Shown: positions 1-5,056, counted from the stretch's first letter. The stretch: DNA of 5,295 nt from Hyphomicrobiales bacterium (GCA_026987255.1 JALSNA010000053.1:1-5295); one strand, 5' to 3'. Made by a program: numbers and translations. Notes: generated by a model from the letters alone, not told the origin.

Positions 1-264
1 GATCAGCATGTCATGGCGCGGCACGCCCTCTTGCGGCACCGAATCGAGGCCATGCGTCCCCAGGGGATGACAGCGCAGGACGCGCCAGAACCCCAGCCAG
101 AAACCCGCCCAGGCGCCATGGATGCGGATGGCCTCCATGGCATATTCCGAACAGCTGGGCAGATGGCGGCAGGAGCGGCCGATGAAGGCCGACAAGGTGA
201 GCTGATAGAGGCGGATCAGGGCGAGCAGAAGCATGGCCACCGGCCCTGGCCTCTTTCCGCTCAT
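1..264 (-). CDS. yidD: Membrane protein insertion efficiency factor YidD (partial, C-terminus off the left edge)
   Basis: YidD is a small membrane-associated protein that assists the YidC/Sec route of inner-membrane protein insertion. The reading frame is open from an ATG at 264 to base 1 (88 codons seen) with no stop, so the C-terminus lies outside the window. The family signature is clear: LIRLYQLTLSAFIGRSCR (residues 16-33), then PSCSEYAMEAIRIHG (36-50) and RVLRCHP...G.DSVP (61-77), including the three usual cysteines at 32, 38 and 65. The start is well supported by GGAGG at 272-276, seven bases upstream. The ATG overlaps the TGA of the upstream scaffold gene (ATGA), which suggests translational coupling. 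The N-terminal hydrophobic stretch (about 9-20) fits the amphipathic membrane anchor known for the family. Confidence 0.93.
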   Translation of the reverse strand, partial: MSGKRPGPVAMLLLALIRLYQLTLSAFIGRSCRHLPSCSEYAMEAIRIHGAWAGFWLGFWRVLRCHPLGTHGLDSVPQEGVPRHDMLI

Positions 265-689
265 GACCTGTCCTCCCCGATGGCGGCAATGGCGGCATCG
301 AAGGGCAAAAGGACCGATTCATGCCTTTGCGGCACATGACGCACCGGCGCCAGGGGGGCGAGCGTTGCCCATTTGCCCTCAGGGGGCGGGGCGCCCTGCT
401 TCAGCATGGCCCACAGGGCCTTGCGCGCGCCGCGCACCCCTTGCAGGGTCTCGCCCTTCAGCCCCTGCCCCAGGATGGCGCAGGCAGCCTGGGCCAGGGC
501 GCAGGCGGACAGATCGATGGCGAAATCGTCGACAAAACCATCTTTCAGACACACATCCACCGTCACCTTCGAGCCGCACAGGCGGGCATGCAGGCTGGCG
601 CTGCCATGGGGCGCATCAAGGCGCCCGATGTTGGGTATGGCGGCGGCCAGGCCAAGAATTTGCGGCGTATAGAGCTCTTCCAGCTTCAC
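261..689 (-). CDS. Diverged IscU/NifU-like iron-sulfur cluster scaffold protein
   Basis: This 142-residue protein resembles the IscU/NifU N-terminal domain, the platform on which Fe-S clusters are built before transfer to apoproteins. It begins KLEELYTPQILGLAA and keeps the first cysteine in LCGSKVTVDV (Cys38), the second in LSACALAQAAC (Cys63) and the helix GQGLKGETL that follows it. In E. coli IscU the corresponding CGD motif has Asp39; here it is CGS. The last ligand pair, His-Cys, reads RHESVLLPF, so a His (123) remains but the Cys is absent. From memory, alphaproteobacterial relatives share these changes, so they are probably a subfamily trait rather than damage. A GTG start at 689 is chosen because GGAGGT lies six bases upstream; an in-frame ATG at 776 would add 29 unconserved residues. 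It overlaps yidD by four bases. Whether it can hold a cluster with fewer ligands is unknown. Confidence 0.82.
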   Translation of the reverse strand: MKLEELYTPQILGLAAAIPNIGRLDAPHGSASLHARLCGSKVTVDVCLKDGFVDDFAIDLSACALAQAACAILGQGLKGETLQGVRGARKALWAMLKQGAPPPEGKWATLAPLAPVRHVPQRHESVLLPFDAAIAAIGEDRS

Positions 690-695
690 GCAAGG

Positions 696-701
696 ACCTC
701 C
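696..701 (-). promoter_or_regulatory. Ribosome binding site that fixes the GTG start of the scaffold gene
   Basis: The minus strand reads GGAGGT here, six bases before the GTG at 689. This near-perfect anti-16S match decides between the GTG start and the in-frame ATG at 776. Confidence 0.75.
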
Positions 702-782
702 GCACATGGAAAACCGGCCCATATCATGCGCCGCCAGATGGGCAAAGACAACCGGATTTGTCCGCTCCCTGGCCATCGCCGA

Positions 783-812
783 TTGGCATTTTGGTCAGGA
801 GACTGATATAGG
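783..812 (+). promoter_or_regulatory. Candidate sigma-70-like promoter of the DUF2842-type gene
   Basis: TTGGCA (783-788) and TATAGG (807-812) are separated by 18 bases, giving a fair match to -35/-10 consensus. Transcription would begin near 819, about 40 bases before the chosen ATG at 860. This is only a pattern match in a GC-rich genome. No equally good promoter was found for the divergent scaffold gene. Confidence 0.35.
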
Positions 813-827
813 GCATGCCTATAGCAG

Positions 828-840
828 GCAATGCCATTGC
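828..840. repeat. 13-base palindrome in the leader of the DUF2842-type gene
   Basis: GCAATG and CATTGC form a perfect inverted repeat around a single central C. The 5' part can alternatively pair with GCATGCC at 813-819. It lies between the candidate promoter and the ATG at 860, a position suited to an operator, but no regulator family is indicated by the sequence. Confidence 0.4.
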
Positions 841-859
841 ACAAGGATACAAAAAGGGC

Positions 860-1075
860 ATGAAACAAAGCACCCGAAAGTTCATCGGCGTCATCGCCAC
901 CTTCAGCTTCCTGGTGTTCTATGCCCTGCTGATGATGGTGGCCGGGGCGCTGATTTTCGGCAGCAGCGACAGCGGCTGGGCGCATCTGGCCTTTTATGTG
1001 CTGGCGGGCATGGGCTGGCTGCCGGTGGCCATGGTGATCATCAAATGGATGGCGCGGCCCGACGAGCCGCGCTGA
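860..1075 (+). CDS. Small two-helix inner-membrane protein, DUF2842 family
   Basis: The 71-residue product has a short polar N-terminus (KQSTRKFIG), a first hydrophobic helix at about residues 8-33, a short polar turn (GSSDSGW), a second helix at about 40-63 and a basic tail ending RPDEPR. The pattern of an N-terminal RK-x-IG, FYxLAG and W-x-P before a final KWM matches my recollection of the alphaproteobacterial DUF2842 family, whose function is unknown. An in-frame ATG at 815 would add 15 residues, but it lies only a few bases past the candidate -10 box and the family usually starts just before the first helix. Neither start has an ideal ribosome binding site: AAGGA at 843-847 is 12 bases upstream of 860. 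The gene converges on the hypothetical gene at 1101-1859 with about 25 bases between stops. Confidence 0.8.
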   Translation: MKQSTRKFIGVIATFSFLVFYALLMMVAGALIFGSSDSGWAHLAFYVLAGMGWLPVAMVIIKWMARPDEPR

Positions 1076-1100
1076 CCGCGCTCAAAAACCACCTTGAAAG

Positions 1101-1859
1101 TCAGATGACCTGAATGTCCACCGGGGCGATCTTGGAGACCACGCGCACGCCGCGCGAGCCGTCGCGGAAGACCCTGGGCAGCACGACGCGCTGATAGGGC
1201 ACCCAGGAGACGCGGCCGTCGTTCTCCTGCATGGCGGCATAGACATGATCATAATGGGCCTGGCCGGTTTTCAGCACCTGCGGATAGATGCTGGAGACGA
1301 GCTGGTCATAATCATTGCCGTTCATGCAGGGAAAACACACCGGCGTCATGCCCCAGCGCTGGGCAATGGGCGTCTTTTCGCCGATGCGCGCCACCTTGAA
1401 GGCATGGGTGAGGGGATCCTCGACGCAGTCCACGCCATATTCGGAGGGCGCATCGCCCTTCATCAGCACGTCCTGCAACAGGCCGGGGGCCTGCGCGCGC
1501 TCCATGTCGGCAGGCTTGATGAACACCCGGGAGCGCAGGAAGACATCGGACTTGTCCATCAGGGTGCGGATGCGCCCGATGGCCTGGAGGATATCCTCGT
1601 AGGTCTCGTTGAACCACCCGGCGGCGAAATATTCCAGACGGCAGGGGCCATACTGGCCGGGCAGCCATTCCAGCAGATAATAGAGCGAAGCCCAGCTGGG
1701 CGAGAACAGCTTCCAGCGGATGGTCATGTCATCGCGGGTCAGGAGCACCTTGACCGCACCATCATTCAAGAGACGCTCTTCGGCAGCGGCATCTACCGCC
1801 GCGCTGGCGGAGGCAAACTCCATCCGTCCCTTGATGATCCAAAGCGTCTGGCTATCCAT
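1101..1859 (-). CDS. Hypothetical protein, tentatively PAS-like in its C-terminal half
   Basis: I do not recognise this 252-residue protein. It has no signal peptide or clear membrane segment and looks cytosolic. The N-terminal part is mixed charged and aromatic (WKLFSPSWASLYYLLEWLP at about 50-68). The segment from about 148 to 252 (FKVARIGEKTPIAQRWG, then VLKTGQAHYDHVYA, WVPYQRVVLPR and GVRVVSKIAPVDI) has the strand-helix-strand rhythm and the 'Y-x-R-x-LLP-x-x-x-x-G' ending seen in PAS_5-type domains of alphaproteobacteria; this is an impression, not a match I could test. Cysteines at residues 73, 145, 175 and 178 include a CFPC pair. The ATG at 1859 has AGGTGG only three bases upstream; an in-frame TTG at 1880 lacks a ribosome binding site, and the ATG at 1823 is another option. 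It is divergent from the PRMT-like gene and shares its 248-base control region. Confidence 0.72.
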   Translation of the reverse strand: MDSQTLWIIKGRMEFASASAAVDAAAEERLLNDGAVKVLLTRDDMTIRWKLFSPSWASLYYLLEWLPGQYGPCRLEYFAAGWFNETYEDILQAIGRIRTLMDKSDVFLRSRVFIKPADMERAQAPGLLQDVLMKGDAPSEYGVDCVEDPLTHAFKVARIGEKTPIAQRWGMTPVCFPCMNGNDYDQLVSSIYPQVLKTGQAHYDHVYAAMQENDGRVSWVPYQRVVLPRVFRDGSRGVRVVSKIAPVDIQVI

Positions 1860-1971
1860 TGTCCACCTGTGTCCGTCCAATAGCGGCGTTGTTGCATCTC
1901 CCCCGATACACCCATGAAAAGTAAGTGGATAATCCCAACAAGATATTAATCCGCGGGCGCCAAAGGCGGCC

Positions 1972-2021
1972 TTTAACCATATGAACGGGAAAAGCGCCGG
2001 AAAAGCGCATGCTTGGTTAAA
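1972..2021. repeat. Perfect 8-base inverted repeat flanking a control-region core
   Basis: TTTAACCA at 1972-1979 is the exact reverse complement of TGGTTAAA at 2014-2021, with 34 bases between. The left arm continues into TTAACCAT, which resembles the TTAA-based half-site of the alphaproteobacterial cell-cycle regulator CtrA. The spacing is far longer than the seven-base gap of a classic CtrA site. Confidence 0.6.
1988..2008. repeat. Tandem 10-base direct repeat, 11-base period
   Basis: GGAAAAGCGC occurs at 1988-1997 and again at 1999-2008, perfectly, with one base between copies. An 11-base period is about one helical turn, so both copies face the same side of the DNA, as expected of paired binding sites. 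It sits exactly inside the inverted repeat 1972-2021. Confidence 0.65.
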
Positions 2022-2050
2022 ATACTCTTGCTGAAAATCCTAAAAGTTTA

Positions 2051-2070
2051 GCGGGATATCCCCTTCCCGC
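2051..2070. promoter_or_regulatory. Palindrome and alternative hairpin just upstream of the PRMT-like gene
   Basis: GGGATATCCC at 2053-2062 is a perfect 10-base palindrome. The overlapping GCGGGA (2051-2056) and TCCCGC (2065-2070) can instead form a 6-base stem with an 8-base loop. Either could be an operator or a leader structure; it ends 23 bases before the AGGAGG ribosome binding site. Confidence 0.4.
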
Positions 2071-2093
2071 CGACAGTGCGTAACCGTTTGCAA

Positions 2094-2099
2094 AGGAGG
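2094..2099 (+). promoter_or_regulatory. Strong ribosome binding site of the PRMT-like gene
   Basis: A perfect AGGAGG, within AAAGGAGGT, stands eight bases before the ATG at 2108. It fixes the start and predicts efficient translation. Confidence 0.85.
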
Positions 2100-2107
2100 T
2101 CCCACCC

Positions 2108-3034
2108 ATGGCGCAGAACGCCCCCCTGTCCGCCGTCTCCCTCACCCCGGCGGAGGCCGCCGCAGCCTGCCCCTCCCCGGCCGCCCAGGAGCGGCCCTTT
2201 CCCGCCTGGCATTACGCCATGCTCAATGACGAGGCGCGCAATGGCGCCATTGCCGCGGCCATCGGCGATCTCGATCTGGCGGGCAAGACGGTGGTGGAAA
2301 TCGGCGCTGGCAGCGGCGTCATCGCCATCCAGTTCGCCCGCCAGGGGGCAAGGCAGGTCATCGCCTGCGAGATGAACCGCGCCATGGCCAAGGTGGCCCT
2401 CCAGATCATCCACAATGAAGGCCTTGCAGAGCGCATCACCTTGCTGCCCATGTCCTCCACCCTGGCCATCGATCAGGGCCTCATTCCCCATGCGCCGGAT
2501 GTCATTTTCACCGAAACGGTGGATTGTGGCGTCATCGGCGAGGGATTTTTCGCCATTGCCAGGGACATCCGGCGCATCCGGGGAGAGCACACCATCGTTC
2601 TGCCGGGGCAGATCCGCCAGCATGGCCTGCTCATTTCCTCACCGGCAATTCACGGGCAAAACCATGTGGACGAGGTCTTCGGCATCGACATGGGCCCGCT
2701 CAACGCCTGGGCGACGAAAGGCTATTTCCCCACCCGGGCGGCGCATTTCGGCTTCGATGTTCTCTCCCGGCCGCAGATGGTGCGCAGCTATGACTACAGC
2801 CGCCACATACCGCCGCGCCGCGTTCCCATGCGCATCACCCAGGACGGGCTGGCCCATGGCCTCTTGAGCTGGTTCGAGCTGCAACTGGGCAATCATGTGG
2901 TGACCAATGCGCCGGGGGCGGAAAGCCACTGGCACCAGGCCTTTCATCCCCTGCCGCGGCCTGTGCCGGTGCGCGAGGGCGAAAGCCTCGATGTCTTGCT
3001 GGATGATGCCGGGATTGTGGAAATTCACGCCTGA
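2108..3034 (+). CDS. Bacterial PRMT-like (PRMT7-type) class I SAM-dependent methyltransferase
   Basis: This 308-residue protein reads as a protein arginine N-methyltransferase in its full domain order. WHYAMLNDEARN (34-45) corresponds to the 'ML-x-D-x-x-R' segment that closes over AdoMet. VVEIGAGSGVIAIQFA (62-77) is the AdoMet-binding motif I, and ACEMN (86-90) supplies the acidic residue for the ribose. TETVDCGVIGEG (135-146) matches the PRMT 'double-E' loop: Glu136 and Glu145 are nine residues apart as in PRMT1, and the wording is closest to PRMT7 (TELFDTELIGEG). A C-terminal beta-rich part holds SHWHQ (273-277), the counterpart of the THW loop. The first 30 residues are low-complexity and probably disordered. 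Known family members transfer methyl groups from AdoMet to arginine; the substrate here is unknown. Automated pipelines might call this family ribosomal protein L11 methyltransferase. It is divergent from the hypothetical gene at 1101-1859 and convergent with cfa. Confidence 0.82.
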   Translation: MAQNAPLSAVSLTPAEAAAACPSPAAQERPFPAWHYAMLNDEARNGAIAAAIGDLDLAGKTVVEIGAGSGVIAIQFARQGARQVIACEMNRAMAKVALQIIHNEGLAERITLLPMSSTLAIDQGLIPHAPDVIFTETVDCGVIGEGFFAIARDIRRIRGEHTIVLPGQIRQHGLLISSPAIHGQNHVDEVFGIDMGPLNAWATKGYFPTRAAHFGFDVLSRPQMVRSYDYSRHIPPRRVPMRITQDGLAHGLLSWFELQLGNHVVTNAPGAESHWHQAFHPLPRPVPVREGESLDVLLDDAGIVEIHA

Positions 3035-3041
3035 ATGCCTT

Positions 3042-3068
3042 GCGCCTGGCGCGCTCAGCGCCGGGCGC
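3042..3068 (+). terminator. GC-rich hairpin between convergent genes, without a U tract
   Basis: Bases 3042-3052 pair with 3058-3068 in an 11-base-pair stem (ten Watson-Crick pairs and one G-U wobble in the plus-strand RNA) with a five-base loop. It starts eight bases after the PRMT-like stop and includes the last codons and stop of cfa. No run of T follows on either strand, so it is not a canonical intrinsic terminator. It may stabilise the 3' end or help stop converging transcription. Confidence 0.45.
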
Positions 3069-4323
3069 GGGCCGGAATGGACGACAGGTGCGTCAGGCGC
3101 GAATCGATGGCGCGCAGGCGCTCTTCTTCCTGGTGAATGTAATCGCGGGTCAGGGGCACGGCCTGTTGATCCTTGACCATCTGGATCTGGAAATTGTTCA
3201 TCAGACCGGTGCGGAACATGACCTCCGAGCCGGCCAGATAAAACTCCCACATGCGGACGAAGCGGGCGTCATAGAGCCTTTCGGCCTGCTCCCGGCGGGA
3301 GAGGAAGCGCTGGCGCCAGGCGCGCAGGGTCTGTGCATAGTGCAGGCGCAAAATCTCCACATCGGAGACGATGAGGCCGGAGCGCTCCACGGCGGGCAGG
3401 ACTTCCGACATGGCCGGGATATAGCCGCCGGGGAAGATATACTTGTCCACCCAGGCGGAGGTGGCGCCGGGGCCATCGGCGCGGTTGATGGAATGCAGCA
3501 GGCCGATGCCACCGGCGCTTAGCAGGGTGCGCACCTGGCCAAAGAATGCGCCATAGTGATTGACGCCGACGTGTTCGAACATGCCCACCGAGACAATGCG
3601 GTCAAAGGGGCCTTTCAGGTCGCGGTAATCCATCAGGCGGATGTCCACCTGATCTTCCAGCCCATTGTTGCGCACCCGCTCGCGGGCCAGCTCCCATTGC
3701 TCCTTCGAGAGGGTGACACCCACCACCTGCGCGCCTGTCACCTTGGCCAGATAGAGCGCCAGCCCGCCCCAGCCGCAGCCGATGTCGAGCACCCGCATGC
3801 CCGGTTTCACCAGCAGCTTGGCGGCCAGATGGCGCTTCTTGGCCAGTTGCGCCTCCGCCAGGGATTGGCCGGGGTGTTCAAAATAGGCGCAGGAATATTG
3901 CCGGTCGGCATCGAGGAAGAGATCGTAAAGCCTGCCATCGAGATCGTAATGATGGGCAACATTGCGCCGGGCGCGGCCTTTCGGATTGATCTGGCGCAGA
4001 CGGCGCAGGCTCTTGCGCAGCAGATAGGGGATCTTGACGCCTGCGGGCTGACGCCTGGCGCACAGGGCATTGCGGGTCAGGATGGTCAGCAGGTCATAAA
4101 TGCCGCCCTCCTCCATGAGAAGCCCGCCGTCCATCCAGGCCTCGCCCAGAAACAGATCGGGATCGAGCAGGATCTTCGCCGCCCAGAGCGGCGAGGTGAT
4201 GCGGCAGCGCACCGGTGTGCCGGTGCCATCACCGAGGCGCACCGCCCTGCCGGAGGGGGAAACGAGTGTCAGATCGCCGGTGCAGAGCGCACGCCGCAAG
4301 GTTTTTTCCAACAAACCGAACAT
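3055..4323 (-). CDS. cfa: Cyclopropane-fatty-acyl-phospholipid synthase
   Basis: The 422-residue enzyme transfers the methyl group of AdoMet across the cis double bond of fatty acyl chains in membrane phospholipids, making cyclopropane rings that typically form in stationary phase or under acid stress. It has the family's N-terminal domain (residues 1 to about 115), then the methyltransferase core. Visible hallmarks are NVAHHYDLDG (121-130), YSCAYFEH (143-150), the AdoMet motif VLDIGCGWGGLALYLA (178-193), VGVTLSKEQ (201-209), MFEHVG (248-253), LLHSIN (275-280), YIFPGGYIP (295-303) and HYAQTLRAW (328-336). Cys145, Glu250, His277, Ile279 and Tyr329 line up with the active-site residues that bind bicarbonate in E. 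coli Cfa. Length is normal for the family. The ATG at 4323 has GGAG eight bases upstream. It has its own promoter at 4418-4446, downstream of the co-directional tRNA-Asn, and a leader of about 90 bases. Confidence 0.96.
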   Translation of the reverse strand: MFGLLEKTLRRALCTGDLTLVSPSGRAVRLGDGTGTPVRCRITSPLWAAKILLDPDLFLGEAWMDGGLLMEEGGIYDLLTILTRNALCARRQPAGVKIPYLLRKSLRRLRQINPKGRARRNVAHHYDLDGRLYDLFLDADRQYSCAYFEHPGQSLAEAQLAKKRHLAAKLLVKPGMRVLDIGCGWGGLALYLAKVTGAQVVGVTLSKEQWELARERVRNNGLEDQVDIRLMDYRDLKGPFDRIVSVGMFEHVGVNHYGAFFGQVRTLLSAGGIGLLHSINRADGPGATSAWVDKYIFPGGYIPAMSEVLPAVERSGLIVSDVEILRLHYAQTLRAWRQRFLSRREQAERLYDARFVRMWEFYLAGSEVMFRTGLMNNFQIQMVKDQQAVPLTRDYIHQEEERLRAIDSRLTHLSSIPARARR

Positions 4324-4340
4324 ACACAGGGCTCCCGAGG

Positions 4341-4396
4341 GGCCGCGCGCATGGACACTTCATTTCCGGCTTGAAAAAACACCTGCCCGCGCGGCC
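4341..4396 (-). promoter_or_regulatory. Long-range inverted repeat in the cfa leader
   Basis: GGCCGCGCG at 4341-4349 and CGCGCGGCC at 4388-4396 are perfect 9-base complements separated by 38 bases. In cfa mRNA they would form an all-GC stem ending five bases before the GGAG ribosome binding site (4332-4335). The loop contains a run of six U (4374-4379). Leader-based control of cfa by small RNAs is known in enterobacteria; whether this one regulates is inference. Confidence 0.5.
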
Positions 4397-4417
4397 AAAA
4401 GCCACCCAGCCGGGTTC

Positions 4418-4446
4418 AATATAGGATTTATGGAATATTTTTTCAA
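4418..4446 (-). promoter_or_regulatory. Sigma-70-type promoter of cfa
   Basis: On the minus strand TTGAAA (4441-4446) and TATATT (4418-4423) are exactly 17 bases apart, ten of twelve positions matching consensus, in an AT-rich patch. Transcription would begin near 4411, leaving a leader of about 88 bases before the ATG. Confidence 0.7.
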
Positions 4447-4472
4447 ATCCGCCCGCAGCAGAAGCGGAAGGA

Positions 4473-4548
4473 TGGCTCCCCGGGCCGGACTCGAACCAGC
4501 GACCCAGCGGTTAACAGCCGCTTGCTCTACCAACTGAGCTACCGGGGA
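4473..4548 (-). tRNA. tRNA-Asn (anticodon GUU)
   Basis: The 76-base gene folds fully: acceptor TCCCCGG with CCGGGGA, discriminator G and encoded CCA; D arm GCTC/GAGC with AGTTGGTA; anticodon stem AGCGG/CCGCT with loop CTGTTAA, anticodon GTT at 4513-4515; five-base variable loop GGGTC; T arm GCTGG/CCGGC with loop TTCGAGT. One G-U pair occurs in the T stem. It reads in the same direction as cfa. No hairpin with a U tract is evident in the 26 bases between its end and the cfa -35 box, so some read-through into cfa is possible. Confidence 0.98.
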
Positions 4549-4561
4549 ACATGGTCATGAG

Positions 4562-4590
4562 CGTATAAGCAAAACGGCCTGTTCTGTCAA
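4562..4590 (-). promoter_or_regulatory. Promoter of tRNA-Asn
   Basis: A perfect TTGACA (4585-4590) is followed after 17 bases by TATACG (4562-4567) on the minus strand. The start would fall near 4555, giving a leader of about seven bases before the mature 5' end at 4548. Position and strength suit a stable RNA gene. Confidence 0.85.
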
Positions 4591-4635
4591 AGGGGTTTTT
4601 GTTCCTTGCAGCGATATTTTTTGGCCGCTTGCAAA

Positions 4636-4664
4636 GCCTTGGCGCAAGGCCCATCTTGGGCGCC
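4636..4664 (+). promoter_or_regulatory. Possible structured leader upstream of the small membrane protein gene
   Basis: Two adjacent short hairpins can form: GCCTT/AAGGC (4636-4640 with 4646-4650) and GCCCA/TGGGC (4649-4653 with 4657-4661), with an alternative outer pairing GGCGC/GCGCC (4641-4645 with 4660-4664). No good plus-strand promoter is visible upstream. This may be chance in GC-rich DNA. Confidence 0.25.
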
Positions 4665-4680
4665 ATACGGGCCTGCCAAA

Positions 4681-4686
4681 GAGAGG
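4681..4686 (+). promoter_or_regulatory. Ribosome binding site fixing a GTG start at 4693
   Basis: GAGAGG lies six bases before the GTG at 4693. The in-frame TTG at 4606 has no comparable site and would add 29 unlikely residues. Confidence 0.6.
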
Positions 4687-4692
4687 ACGGAC

Positions 4693-4989
4693 GTGAAGGA
4701 AATCCGCATCGGCAAATGGCGCATCCCCCTGCCCCGGCGGCGCGCGGGGCGCATCCTTGTGGGCATTTTGCTTGTCATCCTGGGGTTTTTCGGCTTCCTG
4801 CCGGTGCTGGGATTCTGGATGATTCCGCTGGGGCTGGGCATCCTCTCCTACGACATCGCGCAAATCCGGCGGCTCAGGCGGCGCTTTTCCATCTGGCTGC
4901 ACAGGCTGATCCAGCGCCGCTTCCCGGCCCTGGCCAGACGTTTCGGGCAGCGCGCAAGGCAAGAAAAGACAAGCGATGATGTGCCCTGA
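4693..4989 (+). CDS. Small basic membrane protein, PGPGW-like, function unknown
   Basis: The 98-residue product starts with a basic amphipathic stretch (KEIRIGKWRIPLPRRR). It then has a hydrophobic hairpin at about 21-53, in which two helices are joined at GFLPVLGFWMIPLG. A strongly basic tail (RRLRRRF at 59-65, then RRF repeated) ends in an acidic tip, DDVP. The arrangement resembles small 'PGPGW' putative transmembrane proteins, though the turn reads PVLGFW rather than PGPGW, so family membership is tentative. Arginines flanking the hairpin suggest both ends face the cytoplasm. The start is the GTG with a good ribosome binding site. Its upstream region is shared, back to back, with the tRNA-Asn promoter. 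The next gene begins 67 bases downstream on the same strand and may be co-transcribed. Confidence 0.75.
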   Translation: MKEIRIGKWRIPLPRRRAGRILVGILLVILGFFGFLPVLGFWMIPLGLGILSYDIAQIRRLRRRFSIWLHRLIQRRFPALARRFGQRARQEKTSDDVP

Positions 4990-5056
4990 AGGGCTTGCCC
5001 CGGGAGGCGCAAAGGCGGATGTTTCCCTTTACAGCAGAACCGTCAGGGAGCGCGCC

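Larger units (their letters stand above)
1860..2107. promoter_or_regulatory. Divergent control region with nested repeats
   Basis: This 248-base gap separates two outward-facing genes and is AT-richer than the coding DNA around it. It contains a tandem 10-base repeat (1988-2008) bracketed by an 8-base inverted repeat (1972-1979 and 2014-2021), a TTAACCAT element (1973-1980) and a GGGATATCCC palindrome (2053-2062). I found no convincing -35/-10 pair for either gene; TAAAAT at 2018-2023 is a possible -10 box but has no good -35. Confidence 0.6.

Noticed and set aside
690..776. N-terminal extension of the scaffold protein from an ATG at 776
   Set aside because: The 29 added residues do not resemble the family, and a near-perfect ribosome binding site directs the GTG at 689.
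1076..1100. Terminator between the DUF2842-type gene and the convergent hypothetical gene
   Set aside because: A run of five A/T is present, but the only stem (TCAA/TTGA) is four base pairs, too weak to call.
1245..1883. A 212-codon plus-strand open frame opposite the hypothetical gene
   Set aside because: It is antisense to a better-supported minus-strand frame, has no ribosome binding site, and its composition (many His, Gly, Ala, Asp) is typical of a GC-rich shadow frame.
1860..2107. A small unlisted gene in the 248-base gap
   Set aside because: No frame with a start, ribosome binding site and reasonable codon use was found; the AT-richer composition and repeats fit a control region.
2048..2623. 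A 191-codon minus-strand frame
   Set aside because: Antisense to the PRMT-like gene, low-complexity Gly/Asp-rich translation, and it would run into the repeat-rich control region.
3556..4374. A 272-codon plus-strand open frame
   Set aside because: It lies almost wholly antisense to cfa, whose motifs are unmistakable. Stop-free antisense frames are common in GC-rich genes.
4447..4472. Intrinsic terminator after tRNA-Asn
   Set aside because: Only a 4-5 base stem can form, and it is followed by A-rich rather than U-rich RNA; that AT-rich stretch is better explained as the cfa promoter.
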